Of a stretch of DNA of 64,000 bases, positions 40,361 to 53,224 are shown in pieces (the first letter of the stretch is position 1; each line of letters starts with the position of its first letter). The notes beneath the pieces are model-generated. The model was given only the letters and a program-made list of their open reading frames with translations, was not told the origin of the DNA and ran no database searches. The translations under genes were made by a program, and so were the position numbers. This DNA is from Hypoxylon rubiginosum (Eukaryota; Ascomycota; Sordariomycetes; Xylariales; Hypoxylaceae), in contig CADCXA010000031.1 in NCBI GenBank assembly GCA_902806565.1, positions 496,001 through 560,000 on the forward strand. Direction: 5' to 3'.

Positions 40361-43300
40361 TTATAATACCATTTATTATATTTTTAATATAAGATAATAT
40401 TATAATTTTTTTTATTTATAATAAATAAGTTTTAAAAGCAACGAAAATTATAAAATAATTAATATATTTAATAACTAAAAAAGTAACTATAAATTATTTT
40501 AATATAAATTTAATATATTTATTTAAAATATTTTAATAAAATATTTTATATTTTTAAAGTTAAGTTAATTACTTTTTAAAATATATTTTTTTAACTGGGG
40601 TTTATTTTTTATTTATAATATATACCTTAATTTTTTTTATAAAATTTATATATATAAATAATATAATAACATTTTTTATTTAATAATAAATATAACTATA
40701 AAATTAAAAATATAAAAACTTATAACGGTTTAAATTATATTAAACTTAATTTTATAATTATTAAGTTTTAAATATTTTTAATTTAATTAAATTAAAAACT
40801 AGTTTATTAATACGTTTTTTAATAATTACTTTTATTAAAAAAATAAATATTTATCTTTTTATTTTAATAATTAAAATAATATTATATTAAAAAAAAAAAT
40901 AATATATTAAATTAACTTAATTTATTATAAAATATATAAAATAAATTTAAGCAAAATAATAATAATAAAAAATTATAATTATAATAATTTATAATATATA
41001 TTAATTTTTATTTAATCTTTTTTTTTTTTAATATATAAGTAGGTATTTAATTTAATAACAATATAAACACACGTTAAATACTTTTTTTTTACTTTTTTAT
41101 AAACTAACCACATTTTTTTAAATCTTATAATATTATATTATATTTATTATTTTTTATATAATATTAACTATAAGTTAATTAATATATATTAAATTAAATA
41201 AAAAAGTTATAAGTTTTATTAAAATAATATTTAATGATAAAAAAAATATTAATAAAAAATAAAAACCTTAAACTTTATTTATTTTAATAGTAACTTAAAA
41301 TTAATTATATAATATTTATTATTTAATATTTTTTATATTTTTAAAAACGTTTTTTAATAATTTAAAATAAAAGCTAGTTAAATAGTTAAATTATTTTATA
41401 TATAAACGTTTAGCGTTTTTTTTTATAAAAAATATTAATTATATTAAAATAAAAAAACATTTTTTACGGATTATATTTAAGCCGCGTTAAAATATATATA
41501 TAATAAAATAATAAAATTATTTAATAATTTATTATAATATAATAAAAAAAATTAATAAAATAAATTATTTATTTAATTTTAATTTTTAGTTATTTTTTTA
41601 AATAATTTAAAAAAATATATAATATTATTATAACTTATTTTAAACTTTAAATTATATTATATTTAATTAAAATACTATATTACTTTTATTTATAAAAAAA
41701 AAAATATAGTATTAAATATAAAATTAATTATATATTTAATTTAATTTTTAAATAAAAATAATTATTTATAATTATAACTACCAATATTAAATTTTTACCG
41801 ACTTATAATCCTATAATTATAAAGTTTAATTTAATTTAGTTTTTTAATGTTTATAATATTAATTAATAAAAAATAAAATAACTTTATAAAAATTTAATAA
41901 TATATATATTTAAAAGCGTGGCACTTTTTATTATATTATAAAATAATTAAGTTTTTAAATTTATAGTTTAATAATTATTAATTTTATTTAAATTTTTATA
42001 AAAAAAAATATAAAGTAATAAAATAATATTAAAACTAAAATTAAAATATAAGTATTTTTTTAAATTACCCCGTTTTAAGCTGTAATTTTATTTTAACTAA
42101 AAATCTATTATTATTATATATTTTTTTATTTTTTAGGTTATATAATTTATTAAAAAAAATATTTATTAGTTTTTTTTAAATATATAAATAAATATTAAAA
42201 ATAATTATATAAAACTTTAACTAAATAAATTAAGCTATAAAAAAATAATTATTATTTTAATTTAAAAAAGTAATTAATAAATAAAAAAATTTATAAATTA
42301 TAATAATTATAAAAATAATATCTTTTTAATTATTTAATTTATATAAAAATATAATTTTAAAACTTTAAAATATAAAATTACTTTATATTATTATAATATA
42401 TTAACTTTTTTTAAAACATATTAACTTTTTATAACTTATTTTATTTTTTTATATTTTATTATTTTTTAAATAAAAAGTACTTTTTAAAGATTTTTTAAAT
42501 TATTTTAAAGATTTAAAATAAGCTGTTATTATATTTTAAACTAATTTTTTTAAATCTAATAAATCTTTTAAATTTAATTAATTTTATAATAATAGATTTT
42601 TTATTATTTTTATATTATTATTTATATTTATTATTTTATTTATTTTCTTATTTTATTTTATTTTAATTATAATTAAGTGTAAAAAATATAATATAATTAT
42701 AATATTTAATATATTCTTTTTTTTTTTTTTAACTTATAAAAATATATTAAAAATATATATATATAATTTTTTATATTATTTTTATTTTAATAACAAAAAA
42801 AAATTAATAAAATAAACAATAAAATATTTACCATAATTTTTATTTTAGTTTTATTAAAATATATAAAACCATGTTTTAATATTATTTAACGTAATATTAA
42901 ATATAATAATAATAAATAATAAAATATATTTTTTTTTTTATAAATACTAGTTAAATCTTTAAATAATATTAAAATAAATAATATATTTTATAATAATTTA
43001 ATTTTAAATAATAATTAAAAACTAGGAAACATTAATATCTAAATTTTTATATTTAATTACTAGAAATAAAAAGTTAAATATAATATAAATTTTAATTAAT
43101 TTATTTATATATTTAAAATATTAAAATATTTTAAATTATATAAATAAATTACTTTATAATATATTAAGTTTTAAATAAAAAAGTTTTATATTTACTAAGA
43201 ATTTTAATAAAATAATTTTATAGTAAATAAACTTATTATTAAAATATTTAAAATAAAAATTTATAAGTTTTTTTATTATATTAAATAAATAATAATTAAA

Positions 43301-45512
43301 AGTTTTTTTTACTTTTATTTTTATAAATATAACGTTAAATTAAAACTTCCACGGCATTTTTATAAACGTCGGTTTTACCACGTAACTTTTATTTAATTTA
43401 TCTACTTTATAAAACTATTATTTCCACGTTTACGATCTTGTATTTTTATATTTTTTATTTATATTTATATTTTTTATCCCGGCTAATAATAACCGGATAA
43501 ATTTAAACTATTTTAATATTAATAAAAAATATTTAATATAATATTTAATTTTATTAATAACTAGAATAATATCGGCTAAAGCATCGTAAAATTCATCATT
43601 AAAAAAAACATTATTAAATTTAAAATAATAAATATAAAATTTCAAGTTAACAATTAAAATTATATATTTTTTAACTTTTATTTACGTCGTAATAAATCTA
43701 ATAAATTTTTAAAACTTACTAGTTTTATTTATTTTATAAATAAAAAAAAAAACCAAGGCGTAAACTAAAAATATAAACGTTTTATAGATAAAATTTACAA
43801 ATGATATTTTAAAAACTTTATAATTATTTAAAACTTTTTTAAGTTTTTTAAATAAAAAAAATTTAAAATTTATTAATAAAATATTATTTATAAAAATAAT
43901 ATAATTAATATTAAAATTTTTAATTAATATTAATTAATTATATAAATTCTTTTAATTTAAATTAAAATAAATAATTTATATAAAAATAATTTTTTAAATT
44001 AACTTAAAAAAAAACATATTATTAAAAATAAAATTTTATAAAAATAAAAAAAAAAAGTTATTAAAAAAAATTAAAGTTAATTATTATTAAATAGTTTAAA
44101 TAAAAATATATTAATATAAAATAAATAATTTATAATAATTAAATTACTTATATTTTAATTAATAGTTTTATTTTTTAAAGTTTAAATATAAAAGTTTTAT
44201 AGTTAAAAATATTGTTTTTAATAATAAATTACGTTAATTTAAATTTAATTAACTTAAACTTTTTTATAAAAAATAATTTAATTTTATTAATTAAACCGAG
44301 TTATTTTTTTAAAAATAAATATATTTTAAGCGATAAAAAAACTAAAATTTAAAAATTTATTATAAAAATAATAAAAGATATTTTATAATTATTATTAAAT
44401 TAAAATATATATTTAAATTTATATAAATTTATATATTAAAAAAAATAAGATCTTAGTTTAAATAATTAAAAAAAAAAATAATAAGAAAAAAAAAGCGTTA
44501 CTTTTTAATAATAAATAAAATTATTATAATATATTTAACAATATTTTTAAAAAGCCAAAATAAAATATTACTTGTTATATATAAATAATATATTATAAAT
44601 AATATAGTAAAATATTATTAATAATATTATAAACTTTATTATTATTAAATAAAAATTTAATATTTTAAAAAACCTTTTAAAAGATATTTCTTATATTATT
44701 AAATTAATTAAGTAGTAAAAATCTAATAAAAATAAAATAAAATAATTAATTAAATATATAATAATAATAAAAAAGAAAATAAAATATAATAACACTGTTT
44801 ATAATATTAAATAATAAAACTTAAAATAAAACTAAGTAAATTAATTTAATTAATAGTTATATAAACCATATAAAATTAACGAAAAATAAATAATAAGTTT
44901 TAATTTCTTTTTAAATTATATTATTAATTAATAGTTATAAATTTTTAAATGATTATAAGAGTTATATAAATTATAAAACGTAATTTAAAACATAGTTATT
45001 TTTAATTTTTATAAAGTTTTTAATACCTAAATATTTATATAAATAAAATTTAAATAATAAAATATTACTAATTTATTAATAATTTAATATAAGATATTAA
45101 TTTATATTTAAATATATCCGTTTTTTTAAAATATATTATTTTTTAAAATTTTAACCGAGTAAATTTATATTTTTTTCTATTATTAAAAAATTAATAATTA
45201 ATTATATTATCTTAACTTTTATATATTAAAATAAAAAAATAATATTATCTTTTTTTATAAATATTTTATTTTTCACATTATTTTATTTAAAAAGTTATAT
45301 ATTTAGTTTTTATATTTTATAAGAATTTTAATAAAAAAATAAATATATTTTAATTTAATATTATTTTTATTTTTATTAAATTTAATTTTAATTTATTATA
45401 AATAACTTTTTTTATTATTTTTATTATTATTATTATAATTATATTATTAATTTCTTAAAGCGATTTAAAATAATATTTAGTTAAAAAGATAAAAATAATA
45501 ACTTTTATTAAT

Positions 45513-45567
45513 TTTAATAATAATTTAATAATAATTTAATAACAGTTTAATAATAACTTAATAATAA
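45513..45567. repeat. 11-base tandem array (five units)
   Basis: Units TTTAATAATAA twice, TTTAATAACAG, TTTAATAATAA and CTTAATAATAA in exact 11-base register. A related four-unit stretch (TTTAATTATAA, TTCAATTATAA, TCTAGTTTTAA, TTTAATTATTA) lies at 48,412-48,455 near the right edge of the block. Confidence 0.7.
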
Positions 45568-48500
45568 TTTATATTTAATAGTTAAAAAATTAAATTTATA
45601 AATTTTATAATTATTTTTTTATAAAAAAAATTTAATAATTTAATAATTTAATAAATAAATTATTTATTTATAATTTTATAATTATATTATATATGTTTTT
45701 AATATTAAAAATATATTTAAAATTAATATTATAATTTTTATTAAATTAAATTAATATTAAAATAATGTTATTAATAAAATAAATATACTAGTTTTTTTTA
45801 ATATATATAATAATACTTATTATTTTTTAAAAAAAATATTAATATAATAATTAAATTTAATAATTATTTTAATTATTTAAAACTTTTATTTATAATATAA
45901 ATATTTTTATAATACGTTAACCTTACTAAACCATTACTAAGTTATTATTTAATAATAATTTAACCTTAAATTTAATATAATTAATAAAAATAAACTTTAT
46001 TTTAAATTAAAATATTATTAAATAAGTTTTTATAAATTAGTTTTTATTTAATTATTATTTAATTATAATTAATATATTATTTAAAATAAAAAAAACATAT
46101 TAAAAAAAATTATAAGTTTTTAAACGTAACTACAAATTAAAATACTAGTAAATATTTTAAAAATATAATAATAAATAAAATATTAAATGTTATAAAATTT
46201 TTTAATCCTTAAATTTTAATTTTTAAGTTTAATAATAATATATAAGTAAATATACCATTTATTTAACACTTAATATCTAATAGATTATAAAATATATAAC
46301 TAAGATTACATTTAAATTTAATATTATATATAAAATCGTTTTTAAAAAAAAAGAAAATATTTATATATTATATATTTTTAATAGATTTTTAATTAATAAT
46401 TTTAATATTAAAAACATTAATATGTTTTTTATATTAAAATAAATATATAATAAATATTAAATTATAACTTAATAATAATTTAATAATAATTAATATTATT
46501 TAATAAATTTATTTTATACGGTTTTTATTTAACTTTAAAAAACTATTATTAAAAACTTATAAACTATTATTTTAAAAACTAATAAACGAAATATTAATTA
46601 AATAATATAATATTATATATAAATTTATTTTTATTAAAATTTAATATAATATATAATTTTTTTATAAACCTAAATAAAATATAATTAATTTATTATTAAA
46701 CTTTTATTTAATTATTATTTAATATAATTAATTAATATTAAATATTTATATAATTATAATCTATAAAATATTTTAATTTTTAAGATTAACTAAATTATAA
46801 ACTAATATAAAACTAAAATATAAATTAATTTTTATTAATAATCCTATATTAAATAACTAATTAATTAAATTTATAAATAAAATTTTTATAAAATAATAAA
46901 AATAAAACTTTTATTATAAAATAAGTTTAATATATTTAAAATATATAATATTTTATATATATTTAAAAAGTTATAAATTTATTATTTAAATATTTAAAAA
47001 GTAACGTTTATCGTTTTATTTAAAAAAAAATAAAATAAAAGTTAATAAGAAAAAAAAAAAAAAAAAAAATAAGGAAAATTTATTAATATTTATCTAAGTA
47101 TTAAAGTTTTAAATTTAAACTTAACTAGCGTTAAATAATTATTTAATTATAATTAACCGATATATTAATTTTATTAATTTAATATATAATTTAAAATTAA
47201 CTTAAATAATAATTAATAATAAATTTTATTAATTTAAATTAATTAATTTTTTATTTTTATTTTTTATTTATTTATTATTTTAAAAGTTATTATTATTTTT
47301 ATATATAAATTTAAATAATATTAATCTATTTTATAATTATAACTATATATTTATAAAAAATTAAAACAAGTTTAATTTACTTATTTATTAATTAATTAAA
47401 TATATAAAAACCTTTAAAAAGTTTAACGATAAAAATAAAAATAATAAATTTAAAAATTAATTAAAATATAACGATGATAATTAATTTTTTTCTAGTTTAT
47501 TATTTTTATTATTTTTATTAAAACTTAAAAATAATAATAAAATTAATAAAATTAAAACTTATATTAATAAAAATAAAAATAATAAACTTAATAATAATTT
47601 TTAAATTAATATAAATAATAATATATTTATTAAAAATATAAATAATAAATTAACTATTATTTAATAACTATTAAATAATAATTTAATAATAATTTACTTA
47701 TATTTAATAGTTATTATTAAGTTATTAAAAAGAAAAAAAAAAATTATATTTTTATTATTTAATTAACAGTAAGTTATTAAAAACCAAATTATAAATATAA
47801 ATATTATTATTTTTAATTTAAATATAAAATATATTTTATAAAAATAAAAATAAATAAAAAATTTATAAATATTTTATATAAATTTAGTTTTATATTTATA
47901 TTTTTTTAAATTAATAGTTAATTTTAAATGATTTTTAAGTTTATTTTTATAAGTTTTAATATTAGTATATATTTATATTAAAAGTATTTATAAATTTAAA
48001 AATTATAAAATATATTAAAATATTTAATTTTATATTATTTTTATTTATTAAATAATTTAAAATATTTATTAATTAATATAATTATGTTATAATTTTTTAT
48101 TTATAGTTTAATATATTTAGTTTTTTAATTTTAATTAAGATATATAAATAATTTATTTTAAGTAAATTTAACAGTTAATTAAATTATTTAAACTTATTAA
48201 ATTAATTTAAACTTTAAAAATTAATAATATAATTTTAAATTATAAAAAATATATGTTATAATTTATTATAATTATAATAAAATTAAGTATTTAAACTTTT
48301 TATATTTATAAATAAAATATAATTTTTATAAATATAAATATTAATTATAACTTAAAAATTTTATAAAACACTTAATTTTTTATTATATATTTAACTTATT
48401 TTTAAATATAATTTAATTATAATTCAATTATAATCTAGTTTTAATTTAATTATTATTATTATTATTTATTAGTTTTATTACGTATTTAAATATTCGTGAA

Positions 48501-48856
48501 ACCGTTATTAAACCACGGTTAAGTTATAGTTAAAACTATTTGTAATCTCTAACACTTAAATCCCTGTATTATAAGCATTTATAGGATATATAAGATATTA
48601 TGTCATTAATTTTTTAGACGATTTGGCGGGTTTGAAATTGTACGGGCAAAAGGGGTACATTATTACACATACAAATTTGGGTGTAAAAGCATGTAATCCA
48701 GGTGATCGACTGCCAGGCTAAGTGCTGCACGTAAAGTGCTACGACGCTGGACTAATCGTAACTGACTTTTGTACCTTCATTATTTGACTTTTAAGGGTTA
48801 TACTTTTCCCCTCCCAGTTTCATAAGTGCTTAAGGCAATTACGAGGTGGAGCATCA

Positions 48857-49010
48857 CCCTTTTTCCAACTTGTCACAAGGAACCAACCTTGGAAGCGATA
48901 CAGAAACAACAACGTTGCTGCACGAAGAGTCATGAACCTAACAGACACTACACTCCGGGTATATACAGGAGGCGAGGACAAAGAGGCTTATATTCTGTCC
49001 TATCCCTCTC
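48857..49010 (+). repeat. Diverged inverted repeat, left copy
   Basis: This segment matches the reverse complement of about 50,275-50,420. Shared landmarks in order are CTTGTCAC, GAAACAAC, CACGAAGAG, GAACCTA, GTATATACAGGAGG, AGGACAAAGAG and CTATCCCT. In one frame both copies read VYTGGxDKExY. Confidence 0.75.
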
Positions 49011-50274
49011 CTATACCAACTAATAGACCAGTGGTCCTACCTAGGTGGTAGGGGCTAAGACACTGAGACAACCTTCCCTTCCATCATCCAACGGCTTCAG
49101 CTATTTCGAGAATCACGTCTTCGATGGTTCAGCCAGCTTCCATCGTCAAAGCAAAATAACGAAACCCCAACCGTACAATTTACAAACACGCAAGATCTCT
49201 TCCAGGCGATCAATTCCGTTTCTAGGGATATCCTTACTATTACATGTACGTAGATCTAACGGTTCACGTTGTGTTCATTTACATCGCAAACTAACAATTT
49301 AGGTGCATCTCCAAACCAATTCGCCGAGATCGATGAAGGAGGAACAATCAGTCGCCGTATGATCCGTTGGCGCCGCTATCATGCCAAATCCTCAATCCTT
49401 CTCATTTCGATTCCTCATGGCCTTCACGAATCCCTACATCTCTATTTACACAATCTGTACAGCAGGCAGCTCGTCCTAAGGGAACTAGAGCGCCTAAAGG
49501 AGCTATCATATTCCCTGGAAGTCGTAATCCTGAGGCAATGGTGGAGAGGGTGACTCTACCGGCGGTCCAATTCCTCGACGCTTGGAATCCGGTAAATAGC
49601 CAACGCTAGTCATTGAGGCTAGGTTTTCGCAATCATTGGGTCAACTACGCGTGGCTATGCGAGAGCGGTTTCCAATGTCCGACCTCGACGTTAAGATCGT
49701 AATACTTGCCAAGTTCGATTACGGGTAACGCAAAATCATTTTAGAGAAATGGGAGGAGCAGCTCGATCAGGGGCTACGACTACCAAGAGAGTTGCTGCGC
49801 TCCAACCGGCAATATTACGGCAGACGATCACGATTAGCCATAACCAAGTGATGAACCCCATATCGTACAATATCACTAGGGGTGCATTGGTATTGGAGTT
49901 CAGGCTTCTTTTTCTTCGAGATCTGGGTTGATAAGAAGGGGATTTTATAATCAAGAATTCGCCCAACGGGAAAACGGCCGAGGTCATTGATAAGTACAGT
50001 GGAAATCTTCACAACGAAGCGGATCGCGTTGTCGATTTCACAGCTTCCGGATGCTATCAAGCAATTTGACGCCACGGCACCAACAAGCAGTCCCCTAAGA
50101 ATCCCGTCACCTGGTGCGAAAAGAAACAAGAGTGTCTCAATACGGAGTGCGTCCGGTGTCAGGACCATAGCCCTCGTTGGGCTACGAGCCTGTTGGCTAC
50201 CCTTGGGGACCAGATAGGGGTCACGGAGCCCCCATAGCCATAATAGGGGCTAAAGGGCCTGGATAGGGGTTACA

Positions 50275-50420
50275 GGCTTATGGGTATGAAGGAAGGGATA
50301 GGTCTCTTTGTCCTGACCTCCTGTATATACATGGGACTTGGTAGCCCCATAGGTTCGTAGCTCTTCGTGTAACAACATAGTTGTTTCCTTATCGCATAGT
50401 TAGCTTCGTGACAAGAGCGT
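50275..50420 (-). repeat. Diverged inverted repeat, right copy
   Basis: Reverse-complement partner of 48,857-49,010, about 1.3 kb away. Identity is high around GTATATACAGGAGG and AGGACAAAGAG and poor in between, indicating age or point mutation. Confidence 0.75.
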
Positions 50421-50724
50421 CGCAATGCGGAGTGCGTCTGGGGCCAAGGTTTGTGGTTAAACAAGAGGGCGGCTAAGAGGATGTTCTAGGCAGTCGAGGC
50501 CCTGGCCATTGTGCCCAATATAAAATTATCCTTCCAGACTCATCCCTCGTGTCTCCATATGAAAGCGTTGCTATGGGACTACGCAGTGTAGAGTATGAGG
50601 CAAATTTAGAATTCGTTCTTCTACTTCTCGAGTAACTTTAGTGGTGCTGGATACCTCTATTTAACGAAGAGGCCCAAGAATGATATGTCGCTCGTGTAAC
50701 GTGTCGGTGTGATAGATTATAGTC

Positions 50725-51699
50725 TTAGATGCGCATGTACCGGTATAGGAGCGGTAGCATATAGAGTGTTGCGGTCCACAAAGCCCAAAGCTCCCAGGTC
50801 CTCCTGTCGGGCTGTTTCCCCGAGTACACGAGGCAGCGGATAGCCACAGAGAACCCTAGCAGAACAATTCCGAGTCCCGCCATTCCTACCTCCCAGAACC
50901 ATGTACAGTAACACGACCAAATGCAAATGGGAACAGCTATCGTCCATCGGGCTGTGAGATCACCAAGCACCAATGGGGCCAGACGTCGGCCTCGCGCACA
51001 ATCACCTTCCTGATCCTTCAGGTCTTGAACATGCATCGTGGTCAAGATAACCCCACTGATTATATTGGTCCAGAGGGTCCCCTTTTCGGTGATGACCGCC
51101 GTTTGGCCATGTAAACTATTACTTGATCCAGTGTTGTAGAACCAGAATGCGCTGGCAATAATAACATTGCGGCAGATCCAGTTTTCGTCGCCCCCCATGA
51201 GATCGTTGTACAACCAGGTAAGTACTAGTAGCAAGGACGTCTCGACTCCAACCCCAGAGAGGTAGTTCGCCGTGAGGACCATTGGAATGCAGAAAAGCAT
51301 AGCCCGCCTGACCTGGGCGGAGGTCATTAGGCCGCTGGGAACCGGCCTCCACGGCTTGTTCAACGCGTCCTCGCGAGCGGATTCCGGGAGCCGTTGGTTC
51401 GCCAGGTCGAAGATGAGGAGGTTTGACCAGTTGAAGAAGACTGCGCGAGGCAGCCGTAGGAGGATGCTCGCGATGTCATCTTGAGGTGCGACGAGAATGG
51501 GCGCCGAGAGCGCGCTGCATAAACCGAATATGACGTTGGGGACAACAAAAGTGGCGGCGTCGTCAACGGTGAATAGCCAGAAGAGCACGAAAGCTCTCCC
51601 CACGTTCTTCTGTGCTTGGAGGACAAGGTCATAGAGGACCGAGAAGGTTCCGCGCGCCGAGGACTTTCGTCCAGGCCTAGTTTGGGCCATATGAGCCAT
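50725..51699 (-). CDS. UbiA-family membrane prenyltransferase/terpene cyclase-like protein
   Basis: One intronless frame of 324 residues. Hydrophobic segments throughout fit an integral membrane protein with about seven to nine helices. The first Asp-rich motif appears in the fungal variant NWSNLLIFDLANQ (residues 90-102; Asn93 and Asp98), followed by NKPWRPVPSG. The second is a full DxxDxxxD, DLKDQEGD (Asp226, Asp229, Asp233). These acidic motifs bind Mg-diphosphate in UbiA enzymes, which move prenyl groups onto acceptors; in some fungi UbiA-fold enzymes act as terpene cyclases, as in the fumagillin pathway. Which reaction this one performs cannot be told from sequence. ATGs at 51,699 and 51,690 are both possible starts. 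A P450 lies divergently 1.5 kb away, suggesting a small terpenoid or meroterpenoid pair. Confidence 0.85.
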   Translation of the reverse strand: MAHMAQTRPGRKSSARGTFSVLYDLVLQAQKNVGRAFVLFWLFTVDDAATFVVPNVIFGLCSALSAPILVAPQDDIASILLRLPRAVFFNWSNLLIFDLANQRLPESAREDALNKPWRPVPSGLMTSAQVRRAMLFCIPMVLTANYLSGVGVETSLLLVLTWLYNDLMGGDENWICRNVIIASAFWFYNTGSSNSLHGQTAVITEKGTLWTNIISGVILTTMHVQDLKDQEGDCARGRRLAPLVLGDLTARWTIAVPICIWSCYCTWFWEVGMAGLGIVLLGFSVAIRCLVYSGKQPDRRTWELWALWTATLYMLPLLYRYMRI

Positions 51700-53224
51700 T
51701 AGGTAGGAGTGACAAATCCGAGATGTATACCTTAGGTAATGGTATTAGAATCTCTCAAGATTGTATATCGAACTTCATAGCCTGGTAGCGGTGCTCCGGA
51801 CCGTTTACTCATACCGCCAGCATCGATGTCTAGCCATACCTTTTATAATTAGTGAACAGCATAAGTAGGTAGGTACTCGTGATAATGAATCCAGAGCCAT
51901 AAGGTCGTGCTCCCGCACCTCCTAGCGGACATGGTCTATCAAACCATTTACCGCGGAGGTTAGCTTAACAGATACGTGTTTTACATGCATAGGACGTAAG
52001 CACATCCTACCTAAGCACCCAGGTAGGTATATACATGAATTTTGGTAGTTATCACCAATATCAATTCTGTATCTCCTAATGAGAAATAAAAGGCGCGCAG
52101 AATATGCTACCAACCTTCCTTCGAACGGTATAGCCGTCTTAGGTTCCTTTAGTAAGCCTCTAGTTGATAAGTGAATTTCCCCTGATTAGCTGTATGCTAT
52201 CTATATAAATTAAAAAGGATTCTCTGCAGGTTGGAATGGACTGACTTCGTCATTCTTGAAATTCTCACGTCGGTAGCCGGCAGCCCGAAATCCCGAAAGA
52301 GGATTGAAGGATAACCACCTGGGTTATACAAACCCCTATTGCATCCTTGCCCTGTGCAACGCATCTTCGGCAAGCAACGAGAGAGCTCCCTTAACGCGGC
52401 AAAGTTATATCACGCATATTACGATTATTGCTGCACGTTGAAGGCCACATACCTCTTATATGATTAATTAGTATGGTATATTATTAATTTCATTTGAAGA
52501 TTCAGATGCTACGATGAAACCTTTTATAATGGGCTTGTTTATAGTGGACTTGAGATACAAGATAATTCAAACCGGCGGCGAAAGACTTCTTCGGTCGCAC
52601 ACAAATGTGATAACAGAGGAACTGGCTGACTGAATGTTAGATTCGAGGTGGGTGACGTCCGCCGTTCGTATGGGTTTCTCTGGCCATTTGGCGGCCAGAT
52701 CCTATCACGATGCTAACAGTGAAGTGCCAAGAATGAATCCAGAAGCCCATTAGATATATCATGTGTAAGTTTAGGTATTGCTATCGGTTGGGGTGATACC
52801 ACACATGGATGCTGCTGAAGACGAGTAAGCAACGCGTCAGTCTACCGTCATGATATGAGGAACTAGTTCTCCCAAATAGGGTATAAGAAACATGTACACG
52901 GCAGGTAATCCTTTCACGTAACACGAGGTAAACCCGAGTACTCTTTGAATATGTTCATTTAACGTTTAAAACAACTATTCGCCGAGCTTATCTGGTCTAG
53001 CCCAGCCTGTGACATTGAAGGATCAATGTGCAGGAGGGAGTCGCATCTTGGGGGGATAGCATTTGTTGCTTCTTTGCTATTTGTTGAAAAATCCTCCATA
53101 TGGCCAAGGCATGTCTGTCTAAATACCTAAGATGAAGGTCTTGATGAACTGTGATCATTTATTACCGTACCAACAATAAAGTTTTCGGACTGGATCTTTT
53201 GCTCAATAATTATTGCCTGCGGAT
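51700..53224. promoter_or_regulatory. Divergent intergenic region between UbiA-like and P450 genes
   Basis: This is 1.5 kb with no gene seen. It holds palindromic TACCTTAGGTA at 51,728-51,738 and related pieces near 52,006-52,028 (CCTACCTAAG, CCCAGGTAGGTA). Both flanking genes start from it, so it may contain a common control region; no specific regulator site was recognised. Confidence 0.4.

Larger units (their letters stand above)
13240..48610. repeat. 35 kb extremely AT-rich, gene-free, RIP-like block
   Basis: Base composition changes abruptly near 13,240 and back near 48,610. Between these points C and G are rare, stop codons are dense in all frames, and I find no credible gene. The only open frame of any length (37,133-37,393) is a low-complexity Phe/Ile/Leu string. 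Surviving C and G mostly sit in ApC and GpT. CpA/TpG look depleted and TpA abundant, as expected where RIP has turned CpA into TpA in old transposons. The block holds several tandem arrays and degenerate repeated segments, listed separately, but no intact terminal repeat or transposase/reverse-transcriptase frame. Blocks of this type form H3K9me3 heterochromatin in filamentous ascomycetes and often mark centromeres or dispersed repeat clusters. Confidence 0.9.
48611..50724. pseudogene. Decayed repeat/coding remnants beside the AT-rich block
   Basis: Composition is normal here, but no intact gene is found. On the plus strand one frame from about 49,640 to 49,930 reads like protein (RFPMSDLDVKIVILAKFDYG, then ILEKWEEQLDQGLRLPRELL, then WYWSSGFFFFEIWVDKKG) but is broken by stops, and a second frame continues (NEADRVVDFTASGCYQAI, stop, KNPVTWCEKKQECLNTECVRC). 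On the minus strand 49,815-50,168 is open and reads PDALRIETLLFLFAPGDG; which strand was coding is unclear. Parts are repeated in inverted and direct orientation (48,857-49,010, 50,275-50,445, 50,138-50,160). I do not recognise the family. A decayed multi-copy element or gene relic is the best description. Confidence 0.5.

Noticed and set aside
13240..48610. Mitochondrial DNA, nuclear mitochondrial insert or linear plasmid
   Set aside because: I find no rRNA, tRNA, respiratory gene, intron endonuclease or polymerase frame, and stops are dense even allowing TGA as Trp.
13240..48610. Intact retrotransposon or DNA transposon
   Set aside because: No reverse transcriptase, integrase or transposase motif and no clear terminal repeats could be read in any frame; only mutated remnants are plausible.
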